This document shows, one piece after another, positions 9,566-19,954 of a DNA stretch of 43,256 bases (position 1 is its first letter; the number at the start of each line of letters is the position of its first letter). Source of the stretch: Schleiferiaceae bacterium (lineage in GTDB: Bacteria; Bacteroidota; Bacteroidia; Flavobacteriales; Schleiferiaceae); contig JAKMEB010000054.1 of NCBI GenBank assembly GCA_022426185.1, positions 1-43,256 on the forward strand, given 5' to 3'. A program made the position numbers and the translations under genes. The notes below the pieces were generated by a model that did no database searches, was not told where the DNA came from, and saw only the letters and a list, made by a program, of their open reading frames with translations.

Positions 9566-10933
9566 ATGGCTCAGTTTGAATTAATCCTGCCCAAAATGGG
9601 CGAATCAGTCGCAGAAGCTACCATCACCAATTGGTTGAAAAACATTGGTGATGTGATTGACGCTGAAGAAAGCATAGTCGAAGTCGCTACCGATAAAGTA
9701 GATAGCGAGGTCCCTTCACCTGTAAGTGGAACATTAATTAAGATTTTAGTAGATGTAAATGGAGTTGCTGAAGTTGGCAGCCCGATTGCCATTATAGAAG
9801 TAGAAGGCGAAGGCAGTGGTTCAAGCGCTGCCCCCGTGCCGGAAGTGACCCCCGAACCAGCAGTTGCCGCCGCGGAGATTGAAGAGCAAGTGGCCGCTGC
9901 AGCAGCAACAGTAAGTGCAACGGAGCCTAGTGGACCTATCGCTAAGAATTCAAATGGGCGATTCTATTCGCCTTTGGTACGCTCCATGGCGAAAGAAGAA
10001 GGCATAGGGCAATCTGAACTGGACCAAATACCAGGAAGCGGCAAAGAAGGTCGCGTCACTAAAAAAGATATCATCGCTTATCTCGATGGAGGTCGCAGCA
10101 ACGCTGCACCTGCAGCAGTGAGTCAAACGACTCCAGTACGCCCAGCAGAAACTGCGGCTGCCCCTGCGCAACCAACATCAGTTTCTACAACTAAAACATC
10201 AGCACCTGCTATTAAAATTGGTGCCGGCGACGAAATCATAGAAATGGATCGTATGAGAAAACTCATAGCGGACCATATGGTTAACTCTGTCCAGACCTCA
10301 CCGCACGTAACCAGCTTCGTTGAAGCAGACATGACAAAAGTCGTACTCTGGCGCAACCGAATGAAAGGGGAATTCCAGAAAAAACATGGTGAAAAAATCA
10401 CCTTCACACCAATCATCATGGAGGCCATCGTTAAGGCCATTCAAGACTTCCCAATGATCAATGTGAGTATCGACGGAAACAACATTATTAAACACGGTGC
10501 GATCAATGTAGGAATGGCAGCCGCGCTTCCTTCTGGTAACTTGATTGTTCCAGTGGTAAAAAACGCCGATCAACTGAGCCTACTTGGCATCACCAAAGCC
10601 GTGAATGATCTCGCTAACCGTGCTCGTAACAATCAACTTAAGCCGGATGAAATCAGCGGTGGAACTTATACCTTAACCAATGTCGGAACCTTTGGGAATG
10701 TGATGGGTACACCCATCATTAACCAGCCTCAGGTTGCCATCATGGCTGCTGGCGCTATTGTTAAAAAACCAGCTGTAGTTGAAACTCCAGAAGGTGACGT
10801 AATCGCTGTTCAACATAAGATGTTCTTAAGCCATAGTTACGACCACCGTGTTGTTGACGGTGCCTTAGGCGGGATGTTCGTTAAACGCGTCGCGGAATAT
10901 TTAGAATCATGGGATTTAAATCGAGAGATTTAA
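9566..10933 (+). CDS. 2-oxo acid dehydrogenase E2 component (dihydrolipoyl acyltransferase)
   Basis: Lipoyl domain VEVATDKVDSEVPSPVSGTL; PSBD SPLVRSMAKEEGIGQSELDQIPGSGKEGRVTKKDIIAYL; catalytic SHSYDHRVVDGALGGMF. Confidence 0.95.
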   Translation: MAQFELILPKMGESVAEATITNWLKNIGDVIDAEESIVEVATDKVDSEVPSPVSGTLIKILVDVNGVAEVGSPIAIIEVEGEGSGSSAAPVPEVTPEPAVAAAEIEEQVAAAAATVSATEPSGPIAKNSNGRFYSPLVRSMAKEEGIGQSELDQIPGSGKEGRVTKKDIIAYLDGGRSNAAPAAVSQTTPVRPAETAAAPAQPTSVSTTKTSAPAIKIGAGDEIIEMDRMRKLIADHMVNSVQTSPHVTSFVEADMTKVVLWRNRMKGEFQKKHGEKITFTPIIMEAIVKAIQDFPMINVSIDGNNIIKHGAINVGMAAALPSGNLIVPVVKNADQLSLLGITKAVNDLANRARNNQLKPDEISGGTYTLTNVGTFGNVMGTPIINQPQVAIMAAGAIVKKPAVVETPEGDVIAVQHKMFLSHSYDHRVVDGALGGMFVKRVAEYLESWDLNREI

Positions 10934-10955
10934 TTTCAAATTTATAACTTTATGA

Positions 10956-10982
10956 AGCCGCCCTTAGGGGTGGCTTTTTTTT
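10956..10982 (+). terminator. Intrinsic terminator after E2 gene
   Basis: AGCCGCCC-TTAG-GGGTGGCT stem-loop followed by TTTTTTTT. Confidence 0.85.
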
Positions 10983-11000
10983 GAATTTAATCGTACCCGA

Positions 11001-11768
11001 ATGAAATTAAATCTCTCGCGTCCCATCTGTTTTTTCGATTTAGAAACTACGGGCGTCAATGTTACCAATGACCGCATCGTAGAAATCTGCATTCATAAAA
11101 TCCATACCGACGGTAAAGAGGAAACGCATACCTGGCGTGTGAATCCAACCATACCCATTCCTAACGGCGCATCATTAGTACATGGGATTTACGATAAAGA
11201 CGTTGCTAACGAACCCCCATTTAATGAATTGGCAGCTGCGGTGCATCAGCTCATTAGTGATAGTGATCTCGCAGGATACAACAGCAATAAATTTGATATT
11301 CCACTGCTTGCAGAAGAGTTTTTACGTGCAGACATTGATTTTGAAATGGGTAAACGCAAGGCCGTTGACATACAAAACATTTTTCATCGCATGGAGCAAC
11401 GCACCCTCAGTGCTGCGTATAAATTCTATTGCAATAAGAATCTAGATGGTGCGCATACTGCTGAGGCAGATGTGATGGCTACCTACGAGGTTTTGAAAGC
11501 ACAGATAGAACGCTATGAAGAATTAGAAAATGACATGAATTTTCTGTCCGATTTCTCCAACCGACAACGCGTTGCAGATTTCGCAGGCTTTATCGCATTT
11601 AATGACGATGATGAAGAAATCTTTACCTTCGGAAAGTACCGCGGTATGACCGTTAAATCTGTATTGCAAGAAAATCCTGGCTATTTCAGTTGGATACAGA
11701 ATGCAGATTTCCCACTCTACACGAAGAAGGTATTGACGGCCATTCGACTTAAAAATTTCAATAAATAG
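11001..11768 (+). CDS. DEDD-type 3'-5' exonuclease (DnaQ-like) with C-terminal DUF3820-like segment
   Basis: ICFFDLETTGVNVTNDRIVEICIHKI, GYNSNKFDIPLLAEEF, GAHTAEADVMATYEVL; C-terminal FTFGKYRGMTVKSVLQENPGYFSWI. Confidence 0.88.
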   Translation: MKLNLSRPICFFDLETTGVNVTNDRIVEICIHKIHTDGKEETHTWRVNPTIPIPNGASLVHGIYDKDVANEPPFNELAAAVHQLISDSDLAGYNSNKFDIPLLAEEFLRADIDFEMGKRKAVDIQNIFHRMEQRTLSAAYKFYCNKNLDGAHTAEADVMATYEVLKAQIERYEELENDMNFLSDFSNRQRVADFAGFIAFNDDDEEIFTFGKYRGMTVKSVLQENPGYFSWIQNADFPLYTKKVLTAIRLKNFNK

Positions 11769-11781
11769 TAAAGCGTCAGCG

Positions 11782-12396
11782 ATGAAGATTATTTGTATCG
11801 GGAGGAATTACGCAAAGCATGCAGAGGAACTAAACAATCCCATTCCTGAGGAACCCGTGGTTTTCCTTAAACCTGATACAGCGCTATTGCTGAAAAAGCA
11901 TCCTTTCTTCATACCAGAGCACAGCAATGACGTACATCATGAAATTGAGGTCGTTGTAAAAATCAATAGATTGGGTAAGCACATTGAACCTCGTTTTGCC
12001 CATAAATACTACAATGAAATCGGTTTGGGCATTGATTTTACTGCCAGAGACGTACAAGCAAAATGTAAAGAAAAAGGCTTGCCATGGGAAAAAGCAAAGG
12101 CCTTTGACGGATCGGCTGCAGTTTCACGATTCTTTTCATTGGACACATTAGAAAAAGAGATCAACGATGTTAATTTCCATCTGGACATCAATGGAAAAAC
12201 GGTTCAAACAGGCCACACGGCTAACATGTTATTCTCTGTAGATGAGATCATTAGCCATGTTTCAAAATACTTTACTTTAAAAACTGGCGACCTTATTTTT
12301 ACCGGTACACCCGCCGGAGTAGGTCGCGTAGAACGTGAAGATTTGCTAGAGCTCTTTCTTGAAAACGAGCGCGTTTTCTACTTCAATGTGAAATAG
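11782..12396 (+). CDS. Fumarylacetoacetate hydrolase family protein
   Basis: MKIICIGRNYAKHAEELNNPIPEEPVVFLKPDTALL; HHEIEVVVKI; DLIFTGTPAGVGRV. Confidence 0.93.
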   Translation: MKIICIGRNYAKHAEELNNPIPEEPVVFLKPDTALLLKKHPFFIPEHSNDVHHEIEVVVKINRLGKHIEPRFAHKYYNEIGLGIDFTARDVQAKCKEKGLPWEKAKAFDGSAAVSRFFSLDTLEKEINDVNFHLDINGKTVQTGHTANMLFSVDEIISHVSKYFTLKTGDLIFTGTPAGVGRVEREDLLELFLENERVFYFNVK

Positions 12397-12476
12397 GATC
12401 TAATCATTCATTTTATCGTTGGCGCATTTAAGTGCCACTTTTGTTGACTTTCAGGTCGGGCGCATCGCCATTTTTA

Positions 12477-12484
12477 TATATTTG
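12477..12484 (+). promoter_or_regulatory. -7 box TATATTTG upstream of the T9SS cargo gene
   Basis: Exact TAnnTTTG 38 nt upstream of ATG 12523. Confidence 0.5.
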
Positions 12485-12522
12485 TAACTACCCTGAAAAT
12501 ACGTTAACACAAACGCGTTAAA

Positions 12523-15500
12523 ATGAAGAAAAGCTTACTAGCTGTACTCCTAATTGCCCTCGCTTCCCCAGCGGTTTTTGGACAATTTGCTCCGCCAATT
12601 GACACCGTTTACACGGAAAATTTCGATGGAACCCTAGGCGCCGACTCAGTTGCCGCCAACTACAACACGGATTCTACCAACGCCACGCGCTCTTGGAACG
12701 ACACGTCGTACATCAAGACCACTGGTAATGCATCTTTTCATACGCAGATCTATGCGAATGATTCCATCATTTTTGAGACGGATGCCTTCACCACAGTGAC
12801 GTATACCAATGTTCGTTTGACGTTCGATCAAATTTGTAAAATCCGTTACATTCAGAAAGCATTCATCCAAATGTCTCGTGATAATGGAGCGACTTGGGTC
12901 AATTTAACAAGCACTCACTATCAAGGCAGCAGCCCGCAGTTTGGATCGCAGGGTTGGTTCAATGAATTATCTTATCCTTCCCAACTACTTACTCCCTACT
13001 GGTACGGTCCTACCATTGGTAATTCCAATACCGGAACGGGACCTACGCCAACTACAGCATCAGACTGGTGGGCACGTGAAATTTTCGACCTCAGTAGCTA
13101 CTTAGGTACTTATGACAACACCAATTCTCAGTATGGGTATGCGAATTGTAAGTTGCGTTTCATCATGTCGAACAAAACGGGAACTCCTTCCCCAGCAGCG
13201 CTGGACGGTTGGTTCCTTGATAATATCATGGTAGAAGGTGCACCTTGTGAATTGGAGCCGCCAACCATGGATTGGGTGAATGTCAGTGTACCCGCAAAAC
13301 CTATTGGTGCGCGTTACATGCCTACGCAATCGGTTCGTGTTAAAGGAAAAGATAATGTTGGGGTAGATAGCATGCGTATTTATATGCGCCGTTACGATTA
13401 TTCTGCCAGTTCGTGGGGTACTTGGAGTGATTCGTTAATGTCGTCTTCATTCTCAACCAACTGTCCTGATTCCTCGCAATACACTTACACCTTTGGGAAT
13501 ATTGACATTCATGATACTATTGAATGGTACGTGCGAATTTTTGATTGTGCTTGTCCTAATGTAGTAAGAGACCCACTAGAGTCTGCCTCCATTTTTGCAT
13601 ATAGATTCTGGCGCGATGCTGGTCTTCCCCCAATTTGTGGAACGACCACACAGAGTTCGTTCCCGTATTCTACAACGCTTCCAGTAGATCAGGATTTTGA
13701 AAATAATGTTTACTGGGTTGCAGGTTCAGGTACCGGTGGAACTGGCGTCAGTCACCGTGGAAACTTCCCAGATCAAAATCCACCGTATGGTGAAAACTAT
13801 AAAGTAATCCCAAATGAGAATACCATTGGATTTGCTTGGTCTATAAGAACAGGTAGTACTTCGACCAACCTTACAGGACCCGACGGTGATGCTTCCCCTA
13901 ACGGAGGTGGTAAGTACATTTATACAGAAGCCGAACAAGGAAGTAAAAACGATAAGGCGCACTTTATTACGCCCTGTTTAGACTTGAGAAGTTACAATTG
14001 TGCCATTCTGGAATTTGACTACCACATGTACGGTGCACACGTTGACTTCCTCGCAATCACCGCGGATACAGGTTTCAATACATCGGCCTACACGGGATTA
14101 GCCCGTATAGATGGAGAACAACAGACGAAATCTACAGATCCGTTCAACACCTACTCCGTGGCTTTGAATGACATCACAGGCGATTATGCACGTATTCGCT
14201 TCTCTGTGAATAGAGGGAATTCCCTTAAAGGTGATGTCGCTATTGATAACATCCGTATTTACGAACCGCCTACCTATGAGGTAGCATTGCGTGATGTATT
14301 TAATCCCGAAAACGGATATTGTTCTTATTCGAACAACGAAACCATTGATTTATGGATTCAGAACAACGGTTGTACTAATCTTGACAGTGTGCCAGTAACT
14401 TGGGAGTTTGATTATACCAATACTGCGGGTACAACGACGAATCAATCGAATACAGAATACATCACGAACAAGACCCTCGAAACAGGAGATTCTACCTTCT
14501 ACACATTTGGAACTGGACCTAACTTAAGCGGTTATGGAGTCTATGACATTTGGGTGTACACAGAGCAACCTGGAGATACAGTTGCAACAAATGATACCAT
14601 TGGTCCTATCAGAATAGTCCATGAAGAGCCGTATTCAACCTTCCCGTATGTTTTAGACTTCGATGGGGCGGGTACTACAGCCGGTAACAACACAGCTGCA
14701 AATGCCGGTAGTTTCCCTTCAGACGTATTTACACCGTTACCTGCGGGTAATAGTGGTGAGTATGCCTTTATGGTAGGAGACGAATGGACACCAACTATTG
14801 GGTCTGGTCCTATCACTGATAAGAGTGCTCAAGGAAATTATTTAGTTACGGAGGGTAACTATGGAATCTCTCCTGCTTCTGCGACTTTGGTCTCAAAGTG
14901 TTTGGACTTAAGCAATATGACCAAACCGGTATTGCAATTCCGTCACCACATGTATGGAGCTGATATCGGCGCGATCCGTGTACAATGGATTAAGTCAGGT
15001 GATAACTTCTGGACAAACCCAATGACTCCATTTACGACCACCCTTACCGACGAAAAAGACAATTGGTCCTTTTATGAAGTTGATCTTAGTGCGCAGGCCG
15101 GTAATCTGGTAAAGCTTCGTTTTATCGCGCAGAAATCAGGATTTGGTGTAGCTGCAGATATTGCGTTTGACGATATCGTTATTGTAGACAAAGCAAATGT
15201 TGACGTTGGTGTTGATGCCATCGAAAACCCGGTTGCTCGTATCAACATGGTCGGTGGACCGGCTACCCAAAAAGCGAAGTTCAAGGTGAGAAACTTTGGT
15301 AAAAATGCCCAAAGTAATGTGCCTGTGACGTATACCGTCACCCCTACCTGTGGTACAAACGCAGGGGTAAGTACTACGTATACATTCACCCACAGTGCTT
15401 CTATTCCTGCGGGAGGTAATGTTTTAGTTACTGACAATACCAACACCGTTGCATGGCCGAAGGGGACTTTTGAAGTTTACGCCTACACTACAAAATCTAC

Positions 15501-17313
15501 CGACAACCATTCTTGGAATGATTCGTCCTATGTGAAAAGCGCCGGATGGCCGGAAGTTTATATTCAATCGGGATTTGTTGAAGATTTTGAAAACTGTAAT
15601 GATGGCGATTCATCAGGATTCTTCGTTTCAGGTGCATTAGATTTATGGAAAGTGGATCAAATTAATGCCCTTGGGAACAACAATGGTATGGCTACTCGCC
15701 CTAACCAAAATGTACCTGGTGGTCTAGAAGAATTCTTATACTTCCCAAGATTCATAGGCTTTGACACTATTGCAGGTGCAGAATTGCGTTTAGTTCACGA
15801 CGTAGATTTAGGCGCTGGTGATGTTGCACTTATCGAATTTCAAGGAAGCGGTACATGGAATACCTTAGGGTTCTGGGATCCGCAGAATGTGGTAAGTACA
15901 AATTGGTACAATACGGGTACTTCTTCTGTAAACGATGCATGGGTTGGTGCCCAAGGTCAGATGAGTTCTTCTTGGCCACTATCTACATGGAATTTCTCTG
16001 CCGCACCGTTAATTCTTCGTGCACGCATGAAATCTGGAACTGGTAATAGTGATGGTTGGAATTTGGACAAGGTAGAAGTTTACATTCCGCCGCAAAACAG
16101 TGCCGCCCCTATTAATGTCACTACAGTTGAATACTTGCCGGTACCGGACCAAAACAATCACTTAAAGACACTTATCAAGAACACAGGTGCGAAGGTGCTA
16201 GACAGTTGTTTAGTTGAATTCAGTACAGATGGTGGGACTACTTGGTCTAATCCAGAGCAGGTTGTGTTTAACCCACCGTTAGTTCCTAGAAAAACGTCAT
16301 GGTACGAATTCGATCAAGACTGGGTGAGTCCAGCAAGTGGTCTTTACAACGTTTGTGTACGTACATCGCGTCCTGATAGCAAACCAGATAATAACACTAG
16401 TGACGATCAAATCTGTGCGGATATTACCGTGTTGGATAAGATCATTATGTCCGTCGATAGTTCTTATTGTAATGACTTCGATGATCCTTCTATTACACCT
16501 TGGTTGACATTAAATGCATTTGTCAAAGACGGCTTGACCGCTTGGGAGGTAGGAACACCTAGTATTGCTCCTTTAGTTTCCGCTAATAGTGGATCAAATG
16601 CTTGGATGACCGATTTAGATTCAAATTACAAGAAGCGTGATTCTTCTGCATTGTACACTCCAGTATTCAGATTGGACTCGGGACAGACGTATACGTACGA
16701 ATTCATGCAAGCCTTCTCCACTGAAATTTATCACGATGGAGGAACCGTAGATATCACCTTCGATGGAGGTATTTCATGGCATACAGTGGGTACGAATCTC
16801 AATGGCGCGACTTGGTTCAATACCAGTTTTGTTACGTCGTTAGATATATTCAAACCAGGATGGACTGGAGTCAGTAACGGATGGGAACAAGCGAAGATTA
16901 ATCTTGCTGTGGATACTGCACGAAACGCAATCTTTAGATTCCGCTTTGGTTCGGATGAAACCATTAATAAAGCAGGTTGGGCTATTGACGATTTCTGTTT
17001 CTATAAGACCAGCGATAATGACAAGGTTTACGTCATTGGTCAAGAAGAATTGGAACAAAACATTGGTGTCGGAAACATACATCCGAACCCGACTTCAGGA
17101 ATAGCGCAGCTACCTATTAGCTTCCAAAGCGATGCAGACGTGATCATCACCGTTCGCAATACGCAAGGACAAATTCTAGAACAACGATCCGTACATGGCA
17201 CATCGGGTATTCAAACCTTTACCATTGAAACTTCTTCATGGTCGGCCGGTATGTATATCGTTGAAACAGTTACTCCATTAGGAACGGACGTACAGCGTTT
17301 AATTGTAGAATAA
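12523..17313 (+). CDS. Large secreted T9SS cargo protein with repeated MAM-like/jelly-roll and CARDB-like modules
   Basis: Signal peptide MKKSLLAVLLIALASPAVFGQ; repeated CLDL..L.F.YHMYGA...DNIRI modules; C-terminal IHPNPTSGIAQLPISFQ...WSAGMYIVETVTPLGTDVQRLIVE. Confidence 0.88.
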   Translation: MKKSLLAVLLIALASPAVFGQFAPPIDTVYTENFDGTLGADSVAANYNTDSTNATRSWNDTSYIKTTGNASFHTQIYANDSIIFETDAFTTVTYTNVRLTFDQICKIRYIQKAFIQMSRDNGATWVNLTSTHYQGSSPQFGSQGWFNELSYPSQLLTPYWYGPTIGNSNTGTGPTPTTASDWWAREIFDLSSYLGTYDNTNSQYGYANCKLRFIMSNKTGTPSPAALDGWFLDNIMVEGAPCELEPPTMDWVNVSVPAKPIGARYMPTQSVRVKGKDNVGVDSMRIYMRRYDYSASSWGTWSDSLMSSSFSTNCPDSSQYTYTFGNIDIHDTIEWYVRIFDCACPNVVRDPLESASIFAYRFWRDAGLPPICGTTTQSSFPYSTTLPVDQDFENNVYWVAGSGTGGTGVSHRGNFPDQNPPYGENYKVIPNENTIGFAWSIRTGSTSTNLTGPDGDASPNGGGKYIYTEAEQGSKNDKAHFITPCLDLRSYNCAILEFDYHMYGAHVDFLAITADTGFNTSAYTGLARIDGEQQTKSTDPFNTYSVALNDITGDYARIRFSVNRGNSLKGDVAIDNIRIYEPPTYEVALRDVFNPENGYCSYSNNETIDLWIQNNGCTNLDSVPVTWEFDYTNTAGTTTNQSNTEYITNKTLETGDSTFYTFGTGPNLSGYGVYDIWVYTEQPGDTVATNDTIGPIRIVHEEPYSTFPYVLDFDGAGTTAGNNTAANAGSFPSDVFTPLPAGNSGEYAFMVGDEWTPTIGSGPITDKSAQGNYLVTEGNYGISPASATLVSKCLDLSNMTKPVLQFRHHMYGADIGAIRVQWIKSGDNFWTNPMTPFTTTLTDEKDNWSFYEVDLSAQAGNLVKLRFIAQKSGFGVAADIAFDDIVIVDKANVDVGVDAIENPVARINMVGGPATQKAKFKVRNFGKNAQSNVPVTYTVTPTCGTNAGVSTTYTFTHSASIPAGGNVLVTDNTNTVAWPKGTFEVYAYTTKSTDNHSWNDSSYVKSAGWPEVYIQSGFVEDFENCNDGDSSGFFVSGALDLWKVDQINALGNNNGMATRPNQNVPGGLEEFLYFPRFIGFDTIAGAELRLVHDVDLGAGDVALIEFQGSGTWNTLGFWDPQNVVSTNWYNTGTSSVNDAWVGAQGQMSSSWPLSTWNFSAAPLILRARMKSGTGNSDGWNLDKVEVYIPPQNSAAPINVTTVEYLPVPDQNNHLKTLIKNTGAKVLDSCLVEFSTDGGTTWSNPEQVVFNPPLVPRKTSWYEFDQDWVSPASGLYNVCVRTSRPDSKPDNNTSDDQICADITVLDKIIMSVDSSYCNDFDDPSITPWLTLNAFVKDGLTAWEVGTPSIAPLVSANSGSNAWMTDLDSNYKKRDSSALYTPVFRLDSGQTYTYEFMQAFSTEIYHDGGTVDITFDGGISWHTVGTNLNGATWFNTSFVTSLDIFKPGWTGVSNGWEQAKINLAVDTARNAIFRFRFGSDETINKAGWAIDDFCFYKTSDNDKVYVIGQEELEQNIGVGNIHPNPTSGIAQLPISFQSDADVIITVRNTQGQILEQRSVHGTSGIQTFTIETSSWSAGMYIVETVTPLGTDVQRLIVE

Positions 17314-17336
17314 TACAGGAACCAACTCTTTTTTTT

Positions 17337-17378
17337 CACCCTCGCACTTCTCTCGAGAATGCGGGGGTGTTTTTTTTT
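17337..17378 (+). terminator. Strong intrinsic terminator after T9SS cargo gene
   Basis: CACCCTCGCA / TGCGGGGGTG plus inner TTCTC/GAGAA, followed by a T9 run. Confidence 0.9.
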
Positions 17379-17535
17379 CGCATCGCTCCTACGCAGGACG
17401 CGGCGTCTTGCCGTTATCAGGTGACTTTGGCAGTCAAGTAAGGATAGAGCATTCTGAAATAGTGTTTCACACTATTCTAAAGCAACTTAATTTTTGTAGC
17501 AAACAAAAGCAACCGCTTGTAGACGGTCCTCTTGT

Positions 17536-18564
17536 TTAACGATAGATGTTGCGGCTGTTGAGCCAATTTGTCCATTTGCGTTGATTCACCAAATGTCCCG
17601 CATAAGTTCGAGCGAAAGAATGGTATCCGGGTTGATCCGGATCTGCACACATGAAAATGAAATCATGTTCAGGGGCATTTAACACCGCCAAAAGTGCTGC
17701 CTTTTCAGGCACACAGATGGGACCTGGTGGCAAGCCCACATTTCTGTAGGTATTGTATGGCGAATCTATACTTAAATCTTTACGTAATACACGTTGTACC
17801 ACTTTGGCAGGATCTTTCTGCTGCATCGCATAGATTACAGTAGGATCTGCTTGCAGCTTCATGCCAGTGGCTAATCGGTTCAAATACAATCGCGCCACTT
17901 TGGGACGATCCTCCGATTTACTGCTTTCCTTCATAACGATAGATGCCAATGTACTGACCTCTCCAGGTGTTAGGCCTATTTCTTGCGCCTCGCGAATACG
18001 TGAAGGAGTCCAGAATGAAATGGTATTTTGGTACAGCTTATTCGCAACAGTCGTTGCACTCGCATTCCAATAAAACTCATACGTATCCGGCAAAAAGGCA
18101 CCTTGTTTCAAGGGTCCCTCCCATCCTTCCATTGGCATCTGTAATGCATCAAAAAGAGAAGCCTCATCGGTGAGCAGTTGAGTGCTTAATTGACCCGCGA
18201 GATCACGTAAATTCTTGGCACTATTAAAACTGACTTTAACGGGGGTTTGCAATCCTGCCTTCAACATATTCACAATCCCATTGCTACTCATGCCCTCAGT
18301 GATCAAGTAATGCCCAGTTTTGAGTGTATCTAATCCTTTCTTCGTGCCGATCAAATAAAATCCTTCAGGTTGAAGTAACAATCCTGATTCGAACCAGTCC
18401 TCGTAGATGTTTTCTAATGTAGTTCCTGGCTCTACGAATAATTCATAAGGCGTCAATTCCGGATTCACATTGGGCTCAAAAACCGCATTGTAGCCTTTCC
18501 AAACTAACAATAGTAATAATCCTGGGATAACCACGCCTATGGTGATAACCATCAGTTTTCTCAT
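17536..18564 (-). CDS. mltG: Endolytic transglycosylase MltG
   Basis: VNKMLKAGLQTPVKV-like region, LASIVMKESSKSEDRPKVARLYLNRLATGMKLQADPTVIYAM, SPYNTYRNVGLPPGPICVPEKAALLAVLNAPEHDFIFMCADPD. Confidence 0.95.
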   Translation of the reverse strand: MRKLMVITIGVVIPGLLLLLVWKGYNAVFEPNVNPELTPYELFVEPGTTLENIYEDWFESGLLLQPEGFYLIGTKKGLDTLKTGHYLITEGMSSNGIVNMLKAGLQTPVKVSFNSAKNLRDLAGQLSTQLLTDEASLFDALQMPMEGWEGPLKQGAFLPDTYEFYWNASATTVANKLYQNTISFWTPSRIREAQEIGLTPGEVSTLASIVMKESSKSEDRPKVARLYLNRLATGMKLQADPTVIYAMQQKDPAKVVQRVLRKDLSIDSPYNTYRNVGLPPGPICVPEKAALLAVLNAPEHDFIFMCADPDQPGYHSFARTYAGHLVNQRKWTNWLNSRNIYR

Positions 18565-19076
18565 GAAACTAATTTTTGAAAGAGTTGTGCGTTATAATGG
18601 GCGCCGTTTGACCAAACCCAATCTTCTAAAGTCCCAACCTTGCGGTATCCGCTTTGTTCGAACAATAGCATAGAAGCTTCATTATTTGTAGGTGCATGTG
18701 CGTACAAACTGTGCAGCGCTAAAGTGTTAAAGCAATAGGACTCGAAGGCTTGAAGTACCATTTTACCTAACCCTTTACCACGATACTCATCTGACAATAC
18801 GATACCGATCCCGGCTTTACGGGCTGTAGCATCGTAATCAAAAAGATCGACGGCTCCGACTGTAGCACCTTCATATACAAAGAGCAATCGAAGTTGACCA
18901 TCACGTTGTAAGTTCCCGGGCTGCGCGGCCAAATAATCGGCCAATACCGCTTTACTCCATGGTTCCTTACTGATGCCAAGGTACCAGAGTGACGCATCAT
19001 TTTCGATGCGATACAACCATTGAAGATCCTCCGGCTCAGGTGCCCGTAAATAGCCGTTGTTGGTCACTGGAATCAT
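18561..19076 (-). CDS. GNAT family N-acetyltransferase
   Basis: RimJ/RimL-like: LRAPEPEDLQWLYRIENDASLW, AGIGIVLSDEYRGKGLGKMVLQAFESYCFNTLALHSLYAHAPTNNEASMLLFEQSGYRKVG. 4-nt overlaps with both neighbours. Confidence 0.93.
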   Translation of the reverse strand: MIPVTNNGYLRAPEPEDLQWLYRIENDASLWYLGISKEPWSKAVLADYLAAQPGNLQRDGQLRLLFVYEGATVGAVDLFDYDATARKAGIGIVLSDEYRGKGLGKMVLQAFESYCFNTLALHSLYAHAPTNNEASMLLFEQSGYRKVGTLEDWVWSNGAHYNAQLFQKLVS

Positions 19077-19843
19077 AAGTGCAATCTCCCTTTAAAAACC
19101 TGGACCGCAGGTCCAGTAAGCACTACATTCTTAAAAGGTCCACGACCTTCAAAATCTACAGTCAGCGTTCCACCTTGGGCATACAATGTAACCGGTGCTG
19201 ATGGGACCCAGCCTTGAGCCACGGCGACCATTGCCGCAGCAGTTGCACCGGTTCCGCAAGCTAAAGTTTCGTTTTCTACACCGCGTTCGTACGTCCTAAT
19301 AGAAAGTTCACCTTCGCACGCTTGTATGAAATTCACGTTCACTCCTTCCGGACCGTAAGCATCTCGAATAGGTCGTGCTGTACCTACAAAATCTGGTCCT
19401 GGAGCGCGGTGTTCAACGTGTTGTGGTGAACCTGTATTTATGAAATACCCCTCGTTTTTTGAAATAACGGAAGGGGCATCTATCATACTTAAAGCGACGC
19501 TTGTTTCTGAAACAAGGGCCGTATGTGCGCCATCCACGGCATGAAAACGCAATGTACCCTGAGCAGCAATGCCTAAATCCACTGCAAAACGAGCGATACA
19601 TCTTCCGCCGTTGCCACACATCGTACTTTCCTTACCGTCGGAATTGTAATACCGCATGTAAAAATGATCTCCTTCAACCTGAGGCGCTTCTAATAACATT
19701 AATCCATCCGCACCTACACCATAATTGCGATGGCACCATTGTGCGATGGTTTCTGTCGTTAAGGTCAGGTCGTTGGATCGATTATCAATAAGAATGAAAT
19801 CATTTCCAGCGCCGTGGTATTTATAAAATTCTAGGTAAGCCAT
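19073..19843 (-). CDS. dapF: Diaminopimelate epimerase
   Basis: FYKYHGAGNDFILIDNRS, MRYYNSDGKESTMCGNGGRCIARF, ERGVENETLACGTGATAAAM. Confidence 0.97.
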   Translation of the reverse strand: MAYLEFYKYHGAGNDFILIDNRSNDLTLTTETIAQWCHRNYGVGADGLMLLEAPQVEGDHFYMRYYNSDGKESTMCGNGGRCIARFAVDLGIAAQGTLRFHAVDGAHTALVSETSVALSMIDAPSVISKNEGYFINTGSPQHVEHRAPGPDFVGTARPIRDAYGPEGVNVNFIQACEGELSIRTYERGVENETLACGTGATAAAMVAVAQGWVPSAPVTLYAQGGTLTVDFEGRGPFKNVVLTGPAVQVFKGRLHL

Positions 19844-19954
19844 CCCTATAGGTGTTAAAAGGCGTTAAAGTTATGCGTTTCGGCGGGGTATGTACGTTGA
19901 TTTGGTGTACAATTTGAAGGTACGAAGTAATCAAGAATCTAACGAAAGAACCTT

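Noticed and set aside
15072-15446. 124-aa minus-strand ORF and other antisense ORFs in the large T9SS genes
   Set aside because: Shadow ORFs in repetitive Thr/Ser/Asn-rich coding sequence.
17456-17477. Hairpin AATAGTG-tttca-CACTATT downstream of mltG, considered as terminator or small RNA
   Set aside because: No T-run on either side and no clear promoter; stem only 7 bp and AT-rich.
17379-17535. Possible tRNA or other structured RNA gene in the gap before mltG
   Set aside because: No cloverleaf, anticodon arm or CCA-like end could be found by eye.
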